From: Gammaproteobacteria bacterium
GTDB taxonomy: Bacteria > Pseudomonadota > Gammaproteobacteria > Steroidobacterales > Steroidobacteraceae
Direction of reading: 5' to 3'
Assembly: GCA_027366635.1 (NCBI GenBank)
Contig: DAHXNE010000100.1
Coordinates: 1-56,598 of the forward strand
DNA: 56,598 nt
The notes beneath the pieces were generated by a model. That model was not told the DNA's origin and ran no database searches. It saw nothing but the letters and a program-made list of their open reading frames with translations. Shown piece after piece: positions 28,773 through 39,992 of this stretch. The position numbers and the translations under genes were made by a program. How positions within the stretch are numbered: the first letter of the stretch is position 1; each line of letters starts with the position of its first letter.

Positions 28773-29771
28773 ATGAGTGCCACCGCTGCCCCCGCCGACG
28801 CTGACGATCAGGGCCTGCTCTCGACCGCGCGGCGCGCGCTGGCGATCGAAGCCCGCGCGGTCGAGGCGTTGCTTGCGCGCCTCGACGCGCGCTTCGCGGC
28901 CGCCTGCCGGCTGTGCCTGGGCTGCCAGGGCCGCATCGTGGTCACGGGTATCGGCAAGTCCGGACATGTGGCCCGTAAAATCGCCGCAACGCTCGCCAGC
29001 ACAGGCAGTCCCGCGTTCTTTCTGCACCCGGCCGAGGCCAGCCACGGCGATCTGGGGATGATCACGCGCATCGACCTCGTGCTGGCGCTGTCCAATTCCG
29101 GCGAGACGCCCGAGATTCTGCTGCTTCTACCGCATCTGACGCGCTTGGCCGTGCCGCTGATCGCCATGGTGGGCAAGTCCGACTCGACCCTCGGCCGCTC
29201 GGCCGCCGTCGTGCTCGATGTCAGCGTGCCGGAGGAAGCCTGCCCGCTCAATCTCGCGCCGACGGCCAGCACGACCGCGGCTTTGGCGATGGGCGACGCG
29301 CTGGCCGTGGCCGTACTCGAGGCTCGCGGCTTCACTGAGCTTGATTTCGCCCGTTCGCATCCCGGCGGCATGCTCGGGCGACAGCTGCTGCTGCGCGTTG
29401 AGCAGCTGATGCGCACCGGACAGGCGATACCGAGGGTGCGGCCGGAGGCGAAGCTGGCCGAGGGACTGCTCGAGATGTCGCGCAAAGGCCTTGGCATGAC
29501 GGTGATCACTGGCAGCGATGATGTTGTGATCGGAGTCTTCACCGACGGCGATCTGCGCCGTGCGCTCGATCGCCAGATCGACGTCCACTGTGCCACTATG
29601 CGCGAGGTGATGACGGCACCGTGCAAAACGATTGGCCCACAGGAACTGGCCGCGGAAGCGGTGCATCGCATGGAGCTGTTCCGCATCACGGCGCTACCGG
29701 TCGCCGACGCCGCGGGGCGCCTGATCGGGGCGCTGAACGTACACGATCTGTTCCGCGCCGGGGTTGTGTGA
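28773..29771 (+). CDS. kdsD: D-arabinose 5-phosphate isomerase KdsD
   Basis: Converts ribulose 5-phosphate to arabinose 5-phosphate, the first step to KDO for lipid A core. It has 332 residues. The N-terminal SIS domain (VVTGIGKSGHVARKIAATLASTGS, FFLHPAEASHGDLGM, ALSNSGETPE) is followed by two CBS domains (about 205-330). It starts a plus-strand operon that continues through kdsC, lptC, lptA, lptB, rpoN, hpf and rapZ. TACAAT at 28761-28766 just upstream could be a -10. Confidence 0.96.
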   Translation: MSATAAPADADDQGLLSTARRALAIEARAVEALLARLDARFAAACRLCLGCQGRIVVTGIGKSGHVARKIAATLASTGSPAFFLHPAEASHGDLGMITRIDLVLALSNSGETPEILLLLPHLTRLAVPLIAMVGKSDSTLGRSAAVVLDVSVPEEACPLNLAPTASTTAALAMGDALAVAVLEARGFTELDFARSHPGGMLGRQLLLRVEQLMRTGQAIPRVRPEAKLAEGLLEMSRKGLGMTVITGSDDVVIGVFTDGDLRRALDRQIDVHCATMREVMTAPCKTIGPQELAAEAVHRMELFRITALPVADAAGRLIGALNVHDLFRAGVV

Positions 29772-30256
29772 GCACAGATACCGCGCGCATTCGGCTGTTG
29801 GTGCTCGACGTCGACGGAGTCCTCACCGACGGTCGCCTGTACTACGGTCCACGGGGCGAGGCGTTAAAAGTATTTCACGTCCGTGACGGCGCCGGGCTGA
29901 AGCAGCTATGCGCGGCGGGCATGGTGGTGGCGGTCATTTCCGGGCGGCGCTCGCCGATGACGCGCCAGCGCTGTCGCGAGCTCGGCATACGGCATGTGTT
30001 CCAGGGCGTGGCGGACAAGCAGACGGCATTGCAACATCTGTGCATGCGCCTGGCCATCGAGCCCGGCGAATGCGCCTGCATCGGCGACGACACGCCCGAC
30101 GTGCCGATGATGCACACGGTCGGCCTGGCATTTGCGGTGGCCGATGCACACGAAGAGGCACGACGCGCCGCCCACGTCGTGACCGTTCTGCCGGGCGGAC
30201 ACGGAGCGGTGCGCGAGGTCTGCGACCAGCTGCTTGCCGGCCGGCACCCGACTTGA
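29768..30256 (+). CDS. kdsC: KDO 8-phosphate phosphatase KdsC
   Basis: HAD-family phosphatase that removes phosphate from KDO 8-phosphate. It has 162 residues, a short cap-less HAD. Motif I is LDVDGVLTDG with the nucleophile and acid/base aspartates, then VISGRRSPM (motif II) and GDDTPDVPMM (motif IV). GTG at 29768 overlaps the kdsD stop as GTGA; longer upstream frames lie inside kdsD and were rejected. Confidence 0.95.
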   Translation: MSTDTARIRLLVLDVDGVLTDGRLYYGPRGEALKVFHVRDGAGLKQLCAAGMVVAVISGRRSPMTRQRCRELGIRHVFQGVADKQTALQHLCMRLAIEPGECACIGDDTPDVPMMHTVGLAFAVADAHEEARRAAHVVTVLPGGHGAVREVCDQLLAGRHPT

Positions 30257-30263
30257 ACTCGGC

Positions 30264-30839
30264 GTGATCTACGTGATCTACCGAATATTCGCGTTCCTGA
30301 CGGTGGTGGCGGTAGCCATCGGCTCGCTGCTGCTGCTGGCGCGGCAGGGGGGCATGCCGCAAACGACGACCGTGTCGCGCAGCGACGCGAACGACGGATA
30401 TTCGGCGCGTGATGCGCAGCTGTGGGAAACCGGCTCGAACGGGCTGCCACTCTATACCGTCAATGCCGCGCTGATCCGCGAGCTGCCGCGCCACGACAGC
30501 GTGCAGCTGACCCGGGTGGACCTGACCTTCCTCGATCCGAGTGGCAATAAATGGCTGGCGACCGCTGAACGGGGCGACATCAAGCGCGGCAGCGGCCAGG
30601 TGGAGCTGGCGGGCAACGTCCACGTCACCGCCGCGGTGCAGGGCGCGCACGCGCCCATCCTGATCCGTACCGACGCCTTGACCTTCGACAGCCACACCGA
30701 CCGGGTGAGCACCGCCGACCCGGTGACACTGCTTTGGGCCGGGCAGCAGCTCAACGCCAAAGGCCTGATCGTGAACTTGAAGACCCATCGCCTCCAGTTA
30801 GAATCCCAGATCCATGCCATCGTTACGCCGTCGCACTAG
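30264..30839 (+). CDS. lptC: LPS export protein LptC
   Basis: Bitopic inner-membrane protein of the Lpt bridge that passes LPS from LptBFG to LptA. It has 191 residues from GTG at 30264, with one N-terminal membrane segment (about 5-25) and a periplasmic beta-jellyroll (FLDPSGNKWLATAERGDIKRGSGQVEL and ILIRTDALTFDSHTDRVSTADPV are typical). TTG at 30234 or GTG at 30273 are other possible starts. The 3' end overlaps lptA by 26 bases. Confidence 0.9.
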   Translation: MIYVIYRIFAFLTVVAVAIGSLLLLARQGGMPQTTTVSRSDANDGYSARDAQLWETGSNGLPLYTVNAALIRELPRHDSVQLTRVDLTFLDPSGNKWLATAERGDIKRGSGQVELAGNVHVTAAVQGAHAPILIRTDALTFDSHTDRVSTADPVTLLWAGQQLNAKGLIVNLKTHRLQLESQIHAIVTPSH

Positions 30840-31533
30840 ATTCGCGCTGCTCGCCACGGCGCTGGCCGGGCTGGGCGCCGCGCGGCCGCCGATCATGCCG
30901 GGTCAGACGTACACGTTCGATGCGGCGTCCTCGGAGATCAACTACAAGGCGCAAACGGGCGTGTTCCAGAACATCAAGATTTCACAAGGCAAGGTCACAG
31001 TGTTCGCCGACCGGGCGCGCGCGATCGGTATCGGCGAGCCCAATGGCCAATGGACTCTCGTCGGCAAGGTGCGTGTACACGCGCCTCCGCATGGCAACCT
31101 GAGCTCTGACAAAGCCGTCGTGGAGGTGCACAATCAGCGCATCACCGAGGTCACCGTCAGCGGAAATCCCGCGCATTTCAGCCAGGATGGCCAGGCGCCC
31201 CGCCGGCTCACCGAAGGTCACGCCGACCAAATCGTCTACGACGTGACGGCGGGCACCGTGGAGCTCAATCGCGACGCATGGCTCAGCGACGGCCGCAACC
31301 AGATCAGCGGTCCGCAGATCCGATACAACATCCTCAAGGACCGCATCGAGGCGAGCTCGGCGGGACCGGGCAAGCGCGTCCACATCTCCATCGGACCGCG
31401 GACTTTGCCGGCGAGCAAGGTGCCTGCCCCAGCGAGCAAGGTGCCTGCCCCGGCGAGCAAGGTGCCTGCCCCGGCGAGCAAGACTCCTGCCCCGGCGAAA
31501 CGGCGCCCGCGGCCGCCCGGAAGGTCGCCCTGA
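30814..31533 (+). CDS. lptA: LPS transport periplasmic protein LptA
   Basis: Periplasmic jellyroll protein forming the LPS bridge to the outer membrane. It has 239 residues. A short basic, hydrophobic signal sequence (about 1-23) precedes the OstA-like domain ([55 protein letters not shown]). The C-terminus is unusual: four ASK(V/T)PAP heptads (residues 200-227) encoded by a 21-bp tandem repeat, then a basic tail. The stop overlaps the lptB start as TGATG. Confidence 0.92.
   Translation: MPSLRRRTRFALLATALAGLGAARPPIMPGQTYTFDAASSEINYKAQTGVFQNIKISQGKVTVFADRARAIGIGEPNGQWTLVGKVRVHAPPHGNLSSDKAVVEVHNQRITEVTVSGNPAHFSQDGQAPRRLTEGHADQIVYDVTAGTVELNRDAWLSDGRNQISGPQIRYNILKDRIEASSAGPGKRVHISIGPRTLPASKVPAPASKVPAPASKVPAPASKTPAPAKRRPRPPGRSP
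31411..31494 (+). repeat. Tandem repeat, four 21-bp units in lptA
   Basis: Units at 31411-31431, 31432-31452, 31453-31473 and 31474-31494 share GCGAGCAAGGTGCCTGCCCC. The first three differ only at the last base; the fourth is diverged in the middle. The period is a multiple of three, so gain or loss of units changes the length of the LptA tail by seven residues without a frameshift. Confidence 0.95.
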
Positions 31534-32255
31534 TGTCGCTCAAGGCCACCGGCCTGAAAAAGCGATACCGGTCCCGCGAAGTCGTCCGTGGAATGAATTT
31601 CGAGGTGGCCCCCGGGGAGGTCGTCGGGCTGCTGGGCCCCAATGGCGCCGGCAAGACCACCGCCTTTTACATGATGGTGGGTCTGGTGCGTTGCGACGCC
31701 GGACGGATCCATCTCGGGGATCGGGACATCACCGCGCTGCCGATGCATCGGCGGGCCGAGCTCGGTCTAGGCTACCTGCCACAGGAGGCGTCCGTCTTCC
31801 GCCGCCTGTCGGTGGAAAACAACGTGCTCGCGATCCTCGAGAGACGAGCCGATCTGGACCGGGCTGCCCGCGAGCAGCGCCTCGAGGAACTGCTCGATGA
31901 GCTGCGCATCGGACATGTGCGGCGCAGCCTCGGGCTGTCACTCTCCGGCGGCGAGCGCCGGCGCGTGGAGATCGCCCGCGCGCTGGCGGCCGAGCCGCGG
32001 TTCATGCTTCTGGACGAGCCCTTCGCCGGCGTCGATCCGCTGTCGGTGCTCGACATCCAGCGCATCATTGGCGAGCTCACCAGCCGAGGGATCGGCGTGC
32101 TCATCACGGATCACAATGTGCGCGAGACCCTGGGGGTCTGCAGCCGCGCGTACATCGTCAATCAGGGAACTGTGATCGCGGCCGGAAACGCCGAAGAAAT
32201 TCTTGCCAATCCCCAGGTCCGTGAGGTGTACTTGGGCGAGTCGTTCCGTCTTTGA
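31533..32255 (+). CDS. lptB: LPS export ABC transporter ATP-binding protein LptB
   Basis: ATPase that powers LPS extraction with LptF/LptG, which are not in this window. Its 240 residues match the family. The Walker A is GPNGAGKTT, the signature is [17 protein letters not shown], the Walker B is [16 protein letters not shown], and the switch is [10 protein letters not shown]; the LPS-specific C-terminus [21 protein letters not shown] is present. Its ATG overlaps the lptA stop. rpoN follows after 85 bases. Confidence 0.97.
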   Translation: MSLKATGLKKRYRSREVVRGMNFEVAPGEVVGLLGPNGAGKTTAFYMMVGLVRCDAGRIHLGDRDITALPMHRRAELGLGYLPQEASVFRRLSVENNVLAILERRADLDRAAREQRLEELLDELRIGHVRRSLGLSLSGGERRRVEIARALAAEPRFMLLDEPFAGVDPLSVLDIQRIIGELTSRGIGVLITDHNVRETLGVCSRAYIVNQGTVIAAGNAEEILANPQVREVYLGESFRL

Positions 32256-32340
32256 GGGGCCCGCCTGCGCTCCGAGCGGGCGACCGAGCATCCGTATTTT
32301 CCACCAGGACAGGAACGCCGCAACAATCTCCCATGCCGCC

Positions 32341-33798
<1,458 letters not shown>

Positions 33799-33847
33799 TG
33801 AGCGCCCTTGGCTCGACAACCGGTCTCGCACGCGAGAGGAGAGGAAC

Positions 33848-34165
33848 ATGCAGCTCAATGTCACCGGCCAGAACATCGAGATCACCCCAGCCCTGCGCGG
33901 GTACGTGGAAAAGAAGCTCGAGCGCATCGAACGGCACTTCGAGCAGGTCATCAACGTGCACTGCGTGTTGAGCGTGGAGAAGCTGCGACAGAAGGCCGAG
34001 GCAACGCTGCTGGTCAGTGGCAGTTCCATTCACGTCGATTCGATCGAGGAGAACATGTACGCGGCCATCGATCTGCTCGCGGACAAGCTGGACCGGTGCG
34101 TCAAGAAACACAAGGAGAAACTGACCGACCACCACGCGCTCGAGGGACGAGCGCTGCGCGCCTGA
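33848..34165 (+). CDS. hpf: Ribosome hibernation promoting factor HPF (short form)
   Basis: Binds the 30S subunit in stationary phase and promotes 100S dimers. Its 105 residues match the short HPF/YfiA class. It starts QLNVTGQNIEITPALRGYVEKKLERIERHF and contains the DSIEENMYAAIDLLADKLDRCVKKHKEK helix. The ribosome site GAGAGGAGAGGAAC precedes the ATG at 33848. In many relatives ptsN follows; here rapZ follows directly. Confidence 0.96.
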   Translation: MQLNVTGQNIEITPALRGYVEKKLERIERHFEQVINVHCVLSVEKLRQKAEATLLVSGSSIHVDSIEENMYAAIDLLADKLDRCVKKHKEKLTDHHALEGRALRA

Positions 34166-34187
34166 GCGCGCCGGCAGCGGAACCCCG

Positions 34188-35078
34188 GTGCGCATCATTG
34201 TCTTGAGCGGCCTGTCCGGCTCGGGCAAGAGCGTGGCGTTGCGGATGCTCGAGGATCTCGATTTCTACTGCATCGACAACATCCCGGCGGCGCTGCTGAC
34301 ACCCTTTATCGCCCACGCCGTGCGCAACCCCGGGGAGACGTACCGGCGTGTGGCGGTGGGCGTCGATGCGCGCAACACGGCGGCGGAGATCAGCACCGTG
34401 CCGCGACTCATTGACGAGCTGCGCCGCAGCGGCATCGATTGCGAGCTGATCTTCCTCACCGCGACCGACGAGGTCCTGCTGCGGCGCTTCGCCGAGACGC
34501 GCCGCACGCACCCCATGGGCCGGGGCAGTCTCGATCTGCGCACGGCGCTGTCGCTCGAACGCGGTCTGCTCGAGCCGATTGCCCATGCGGCGGATCTGCT
34601 CATCGATACCTCGCACATGGGTATGCATGCGCTGCGCGATGTGATCGCCGAGAGGGCCGGCGTGCCGCGCACCGACCGGCTCTCGATCACATTCGAGTCG
34701 TTCGGCTTCAAGCACGGCATCCCGGGCGATGCGGATTTCGTGTTCGACGCCCGGTCCCTGCCGAATCCGTACTGGGAGCCGCGGCTTCGCCCGCTGAGCG
34801 GGCGCGATCCGCAAGTCATCGCCTTCCTCGAGACGCACACCGAGGCGAGCCGACTCGTCGAGGACATCGAGCGATTCGTGCGCGCACGCATCCCTGAATT
34901 CGAGGCCAGCCACCGCGGTTACCTGACTGTGGCGATCGGCTGCACCGGGGGTCAACACCGCTCGGTGTATATCGTCGAGCGATTGGCCGGGCGGCTGCAG
35001 CCGACACACCCGCAGGTCAGAGTGCGCCACACCGCGCTCGCGACACCGGCAGGCGCGGCGGCCGCGTCCCTCAGGTAA
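34188..35078 (+). CDS. rapZ: RNase adapter protein RapZ
   Basis: P-loop protein that in E. coli binds GlmZ/GlmY small RNAs and directs RNase E to control GlmS, the amino-sugar supply for the cell wall. It has 296 residues: Walker A GLSGSGKS at 8-15, DNIP after FYCID, and the conserved C-terminal GCTGGQHRSVYIVE. The start is GTG at 34188, 22 bases after hpf. Its end overlaps the convergent patatin gene by 8 bases. Neither ptsN nor npr is present next to it. Confidence 0.95.
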   Translation: MRIIVLSGLSGSGKSVALRMLEDLDFYCIDNIPAALLTPFIAHAVRNPGETYRRVAVGVDARNTAAEISTVPRLIDELRRSGIDCELIFLTATDEVLLRRFAETRRTHPMGRGSLDLRTALSLERGLLEPIAHAADLLIDTSHMGMHALRDVIAERAGVPRTDRLSITFESFGFKHGIPGDADFVFDARSLPNPYWEPRLRPLSGRDPQVIAFLETHTEASRLVEDIERFVRARIPEFEASHRGYLTVAIGCTGGQHRSVYIVERLAGRLQPTHPQVRVRHTALATPAGAAAASLR

Positions 35079-36282
35079 GCTGCGTCACGCCTGGCGCGCT
35101 CGCGGCCGGTTGCAGGCGCTCACCCGTGGCGAACGCTCGCAGGGTCGTGCGCGAGCGCATCGCATCCTGATAGCCGAGCTCGATCAGCGCGCGCGTGTAC
35201 GGTGCCTCGAAGGCCAGATAGCTGGTCAGCTGGTGACCGGGCACCTCGGGCCGACTGCCGAGCACGCGCAGCAGCGCGCGCAGACCGGGCGGCATGGCGG
35301 CGACGTGGCGGGCCGCGATCTCGCTCGGATCAATGCTCGGGGCGATCATGAGCGTCTCGACGGCACGCAGCCCGGGAGCCTGCGGCGCCGCGCGCACCAG
35401 CTGGTTCATCCGGTCGATATGCTCGAGATCGCCGTAGATCTGATCGGTGAACAGCGTATCGAGCATGAAGCCGAGCACCTCCCCGGGGGTCGGCGTCGTG
35501 GCCGGCCGCGCAGAGTCGACTCCGGAGCGCTGCGGCGAGCGCACGCCGAGGATGAGCAGCCGATCCGCGCCGAGATGAACGGCCGGGCTCAACGGGTTGA
35601 TCTGGCGCATCGAGCCGTCGCCGAAGTATTCCGCGCCGAGCTTCACGGGCGTGAATAGCAGCGGGATGGCGATGCTCGCCTGGATGGTCGCCTGCGACAG
35701 CTCGCTGCGGCGGCCGATGTGCTGGGCGCGGGTCCACTCGGACAGCTCCGGCACGCCGTCGAAAAACGCCACCGACTGGCCATTGGCGTAGCCCGTGGCG
35801 CACAGCGCGCAGGCGCGCAGATGGCCGCGCGCGATGCTGCGGCGGATGCCGTTGCAGTCGATTTCCCTGGCGAGCAGCGCGTTCAGCGGATCGGTTTCAA
35901 GCAACGATTTCGGCGGCGAGAGGATCAGGCCGCTCGAGATCAGCGACAGCACCCAGTGCAGCCCCGAGCGCACCATGTGCGGCGCGTCGACGTGGAAGAC
36001 CTGGCCGGTGCGGAAGTTCGACCACACCCGCAACAGCCCCGCGACGCCCTGGCGCCACATGTGCGCCTCGGCGGCGAGCACGCTCGCGGCCACCGCCCCC
36101 GCCGAAGTGCCGACGATGATCTGGAAGGGATTGCGCGCCCGCGGCAGGATCTCCGCCAGCGCGCGCAGCACGCCCACCTGGTATGCGGACCGCGCCCCGC
36201 CGCCGGTCAGCACCAGGGCCAGGACCGGACGACGCCGCGCACCGGGCGGATCGCGGGATGAGATATCGGCGGCCGGCTCCAT
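35071..36282 (-). CDS. Patatin-like phospholipase (RssA-like)
   Basis: Ser-Asp dyad acyl hydrolase, probably cytoplasmic or membrane-associated. It has 403 residues: oxyanion loop GGGARSAYQVG (about 26-36), nucleophile GTSAGA (about 58-63), and the catalytic Asp in FGDGSM, followed by NPLSPAVHLGADRLLILGVR. The C-terminal third extends beyond the core of about 280 residues. Substrate unknown. It is single-gene, convergent with rapZ. Confidence 0.85.
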   Translation of the reverse strand: MEPAADISSRDPPGARRRPVLALVLTGGGARSAYQVGVLRALAEILPRARNPFQIIVGTSAGAVAASVLAAEAHMWRQGVAGLLRVWSNFRTGQVFHVDAPHMVRSGLHWVLSLISSGLILSPPKSLLETDPLNALLAREIDCNGIRRSIARGHLRACALCATGYANGQSVAFFDGVPELSEWTRAQHIGRRSELSQATIQASIAIPLLFTPVKLGAEYFGDGSMRQINPLSPAVHLGADRLLILGVRSPQRSGVDSARPATTPTPGEVLGFMLDTLFTDQIYGDLEHIDRMNQLVRAAPQAPGLRAVETLMIAPSIDPSEIAARHVAAMPPGLRALLRVLGSRPEVPGHQLTSYLAFEAPYTRALIELGYQDAMRSRTTLRAFATGERLQPAASAPGVTQLT

Positions 36283-36346
36283 AATCTCGGCGCAAGGCCG
36301 GCCGCTACGCGAACCGCCGTCGGCGCCTCATGACCTCGACAGTTTC

Positions 36347-37777
36347 CTAGGCCACCTGGAGGATCTGCAGCGAGTTCGTGCCGCCCTGCACGCCCGACTG
36401 CTCGCCCTTGGTGATGATCACCAGATCCTTGCGCTCGACCAGCTTCAGCTCCAACAGTCGGGTGAACAGCGTGTCGTAAAGCTGTCCGGTGGACTTCGCG
36501 TGCGTCACGTCGAAGATCACCGGATAGACACCACGGAGCATCGTCACGCGGCGGCGCGTCGACTCGTGGCGGGTGAAGGCATAGATCGGTATGTCCGAGC
36601 GGATGCGCGACATCCACAGCGGCGTCGACCCCGACTCGGTCAGCGCGACGATGGCGCGTACCTTCATGTGATTGGCGGCATACATCACCGCCATGGCGAT
36701 GGCCTCCTCGCTGTCGCCGAACAGTCCCTGGGTCCGGTGCTGCTCGAAACCGAGCGACAGCTCGTATTTCTCGGCACCCTCGATGACCTGCGCCATCGCC
36801 TCCACGGCCCGCACCGGGTAGCGTCCGGTGGCCGATTCAGCCGACAGCATGACCGCATCGGTCCCGTCCAGCACGGCATTGGCGACGTCGCTGACCTCGG
36901 CACGCGTGGGAATCGGGTTCTGAATCATCGATTCCATCATTTGCGTCGCGGTGATCACCACCCGGTTCTTCAGCCGCGACTGGCGAATGATGGTCTTCTG
37001 CAAGCCGGACAGCTCGGCATAGCCCATCTCGACGCCAAGGTCGCCACGCGCCACCATCACGACGTCGGACGCTTCGACGAGGGACGGCAGATTGGTGATC
37101 GCCTCCTGGCGCTCGATCTTGGCGACGATCCCGGCGTCGCGGCCGGCGCGGCGCGCCAGGGTTCGGGCCTGCTCGATGTCGTCCGCGTCGCGGCAGAAGG
37201 ACACCGCGATGTAATCGATGTTTTCCTGGGCGGCGAACCGGATGTCGTCCTTATCCTTGTCGGACAGGGCCGGAGCGGAGATGCCGCCGCCCTGCCGATT
37301 GAGTCCCTTGCGATCGGAAAGCTCACCGCCGATGCGCACGTGGGTGTGAATGCGCGTGCCATCGACCCGCTCGACGTCGAGGACGATCTGCCCGTCGGCC
37401 AGCAGCAGCGCGTCACCGGCCCGCACGTCCTTCGGCAGATCCTTGTAGGCGACTCCCACGCCTTCCACCGTGCCGGCTTTGGAATCGAGCGCGGTATCGA
37501 GCATGAACGGCCGCCCCTCCTCCAGCAGCACCTTGCCTTCGCGGAAGCCCTCGATGCGGATCTTCGGTCCCGCCAGGTCGAGCAGCACACCCACGCACTT
37601 GTTGGCGCGGTTCGCCGCTTCGCGCACCAGTGCCAGCCGGCGCCGCCGGTCATCGACGCTGCCGTGCGAGGCGTTCAGTCGCGCCACATCCAGACCGGCG
37701 CGCACCATTTCGGTCAGCACCCCCACGTCGTCGGTGGCCGGCCCGAGAGTCGCCACGATTTTTGTTCGTCTCAGCAT
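36347..37777 (-). CDS. pyk: Pyruvate kinase
   Basis: Converts PEP and ADP to pyruvate and ATP. It has 476 residues, PykA-like length. N-terminal RRTKIVATLGPATDDVG, the catalytic MVARGDLGVEMG and the active-site TATQMMESMIQNPIPTRAEVSDVANAVLDG are clear. It lies 4 bases downstream of pgk, last gene of gap-pgk-pyk. fba, often next in relatives, is not here; a patatin gene follows. Confidence 0.97.
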   Translation of the reverse strand: MLRRTKIVATLGPATDDVGVLTEMVRAGLDVARLNASHGSVDDRRRRLALVREAANRANKCVGVLLDLAGPKIRIEGFREGKVLLEEGRPFMLDTALDSKAGTVEGVGVAYKDLPKDVRAGDALLLADGQIVLDVERVDGTRIHTHVRIGGELSDRKGLNRQGGGISAPALSDKDKDDIRFAAQENIDYIAVSFCRDADDIEQARTLARRAGRDAGIVAKIERQEAITNLPSLVEASDVVMVARGDLGVEMGYAELSGLQKTIIRQSRLKNRVVITATQMMESMIQNPIPTRAEVSDVANAVLDGTDAVMLSAESATGRYPVRAVEAMAQVIEGAEKYELSLGFEQHRTQGLFGDSEEAIAMAVMYAANHMKVRAIVALTESGSTPLWMSRIRSDIPIYAFTRHESTRRRVTMLRGVYPVIFDVTHAKSTGQLYDTLFTRLLELKLVERKDLVIITKGEQSGVQGGTNSLQILQVA

Positions 37778-37781
37778 GATG

Positions 37782-38960
37782 TCAGTCGCCTGCGCGCTCC
37801 TCGAGGGCCGCCACCGCGGGCAGCTTCTTGCCTTCTACGAATTCCAGAAATGCCCCGCCGCCGGTCGAGATATACGAAATGCCGTCCTCGACCCGGTATT
37901 TCTCGATCGCGGCCAGCGTGTCGCCGCCGCCGGCCAGAGAGAACGCCTTGCTGCGGGCGATCGCCTGGGCAACGGCGCGCGTGCCCTCGCCGAACTGCTC
38001 GAACTCGAACACCCCCACCGGTCCGTTCCAGATGATGGTACCGGCGGACTGCAGCAGGACGCTGAACCGCTCGGCGGTATCCGGTCCGATGTCCAGGATC
38101 ATCTCGTCCGCACCGACGTCGTGAATCGATCGCACGTCGGCGTGCGCCGTCGCCGCGAATTCCTTGGCCACCACGACGTCGGTCGGCAGCGGAATCTGCG
38201 CGCCGCGCGCCCGCGCCTGTTCCATCAGCCGCCGCGCCACCTCGAGCAGGTCCGCCTCGTAGAGCGACTTGCCGACCGGCAGGCCGGTCGCGGCCAGGAA
38301 GGTGTTGGCGATCCCGCCGCCAACGATGAGCTTGTCGACCTTGGCGAGCAGGGACTCGAGCACGGTCAGTTTGGTCGACACCTTCGAGCCGGCGACGATC
38401 GCCACCAGCGGCCGCGCCGGACGCTCCAGCGCCCGCTCCAGCGCCTCGAGCTCACCGACCAGCAGCGGACCGGCGCAGGCGACCTTGGCGTGGCGCACGA
38501 TACCGTGCGTACTGGCTTCGGCGCGGTGCGCGGTCCCGAACGCGTCCATGACGAACACATCGCACAGCCCGGCCATCTTGCGCGCCAGCGCCTCGTCATC
38601 CTTTTTCTCGCCCTTGTTGAAGCGCACGTTCTCGCACAGCACCGCGCTGCCCGCCGGGCATTCCAACCCATCCAACCAGTCGCGCCTCAGGGGCACGGGC
38701 TTGCCGAGCAGCTCCGAGAGGCGCGTGGCCACCGGCTGCAACGACAGCTGCGGGTCGAACTCGCCCTCCTTGGGGCGGCCGAGGTGCGACAGGATAAACA
38801 CCTGGGCGTTCTGATCGAGCGCGTAACGGATGGTGGGCAGCGCCGCCCGGATGCGCGCATCGCTCGAGATCACCCCGTCCTTGACCGGCACATTGAGGTC
38901 TTCACGGATCAGGACCCGCTTGCCGCGCAGGTCCGTGTCCGCCATCCGCCGGATCTTCAT
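37782..38960 (-). CDS. pgk: Phosphoglycerate kinase
   Basis: Makes ATP from 1,3-bisphosphoglycerate. It has 392 residues. It begins with [42 protein letters not shown] [13 protein letters not shown], and [12 protein letters not shown] near the C-terminus (nucleotide binding) follow. The ATG at 38960 overlaps the gap stop as ATGA; an in-frame extension of 25 residues into gap was rejected. Confidence 0.97.
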   Translation of the reverse strand: MKIRRMADTDLRGKRVLIREDLNVPVKDGVISSDARIRAALPTIRYALDQNAQVFILSHLGRPKEGEFDPQLSLQPVATRLSELLGKPVPLRRDWLDGLECPAGSAVLCENVRFNKGEKKDDEALARKMAGLCDVFVMDAFGTAHRAEASTHGIVRHAKVACAGPLLVGELEALERALERPARPLVAIVAGSKVSTKLTVLESLLAKVDKLIVGGGIANTFLAATGLPVGKSLYEADLLEVARRLMEQARARGAQIPLPTDVVVAKEFAATAHADVRSIHDVGADEMILDIGPDTAERFSVLLQSAGTIIWNGPVGVFEFEQFGEGTRAVAQAIARSKAFSLAGGGDTLAAIEKYRVEDGISYISTGGGAFLEFVEGKKLPAVAALEERAGD

Positions 38961-39970
38961 GATGTCTTCGACCAGGCGAGGGCCGTGTCGATCATCCGGT
39001 TCGAGAATCCCCACTCGTTGTCGTACCAGGCGCACACCTTGACCAGCGTGCCGGCGATCACCTTGGTGAGGGTTGCATCAAAGATCGACGAATGCGCATC
39101 GTGGTTGAAGTCGATCGACACGAGCGGCGCGGTGTTGTAGGCCAACACCCCGTTCAAGCCGCCGGCGGCGGCATCGCGCATCACGTTATTGATCTCCTCG
39201 ACGGTGGTGGCGCGCTTGGCCGTGAACGTCAGATCCACGATCGAGACGTTGATGGTCGGCACGCGCACCGAGAATCCGTCCAGCAGCCCCTTGAGCTCCG
39301 GCAGCACCAAGCCGACGGCCGCAGCCGCCCCGGTCTTGGTCGGGATCTGCGACTGCGTCGCCGAGCGCGCCCGGCGCAGGTCCTTGTGATAGACGTCGGT
39401 GAGCACCTGGTCGTTGGTGTAGGAATGTATCGTGGTCATGATGCCGGCGCTGATGCCGACGGCGTCGTTGAGCACTTTCGCGACCGGCGCCAGGCAGTTG
39501 GTCGTGCACGAGGCGTTGGAGATCACGGTGTGCTTGCCCGAGAGCACGCCGTGGTTGACGCCGTAGACCACAGTCGCATCGACGTCATCGCCGCCCGGGG
39601 CGGAGATCACGACCTTCTTGGCGCCGGCGCTCAGGTGCGCCGAGGCCTTGGCCTTGCTCGTGAACAATCCGGTGCACTCGAACACGTAGTCGACCCCAAG
39701 GCTGCCCCAGGGCAGCTTGGCCGGGTCGCGCTCGGCGAGCACGCGGATCCGATCGCCGTTGACCACCAGCGAGTCGCCGTCCACCTTCACCTCACCGGGG
39801 AAACGCCCGTGCACAGTGTCGTACTGCGTCAGGTGCGCATTGATCTTGGCGTCGCCCAGATCGTTGACCGCGACGATGCGCAACTCGCCGGTTCGCTGGC
39901 CCTCGTACAGGGCACGCAGCACGTTGCGGCCGATGCGGCCGTAACCGTTGATTCCTACTTTGATTGCCAT
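38957..39970 (-). CDS. gap: Glyceraldehyde 3-phosphate dehydrogenase, type I
   Basis: NAD-dependent oxidation and phosphorylation of glyceraldehyde 3-phosphate. It has 337 residues. The Rossmann loop is [15 protein letters not shown], the catalytic Cys155 lies in [12 protein letters not shown], and the C-terminus has [17 protein letters not shown]-containing ribosome site lies about 8 bases upstream. Transketolase normally precedes gap in this cluster in related bacteria; only a remnant is found here. Confidence 0.97.
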   Translation of the reverse strand: MAIKVGINGYGRIGRNVLRALYEGQRTGELRIVAVNDLGDAKINAHLTQYDTVHGRFPGEVKVDGDSLVVNGDRIRVLAERDPAKLPWGSLGVDYVFECTGLFTSKAKASAHLSAGAKKVVISAPGGDDVDATVVYGVNHGVLSGKHTVISNASCTTNCLAPVAKVLNDAVGISAGIMTTIHSYTNDQVLTDVYHKDLRRARSATQSQIPTKTGAAAAVGLVLPELKGLLDGFSVRVPTINVSIVDLTFTAKRATTVEEINNVMRDAAAGGLNGVLAYNTAPLVSIDFNHDAHSSIFDATLTKVIAGTLVKVCAWYDNEWGFSNRMIDTALAWSKTS

Positions 39971-39992
39971 GAGCAGATCCCCTTACCGATTT

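Noticed and set aside
28523..28783. 86-codon minus-strand frame between ibaG and kdsD
   Set aside because: It covers the divergent promoter region, has no ribosome site and no conserved-looking segment.
31236..31748. 170-codon minus-strand frame with repeated Ala/Gly-rich heptads opposite the lptA repeat
   Set aside because: It is the antisense image of the 21-bp repeat in lptA and the start of lptB.
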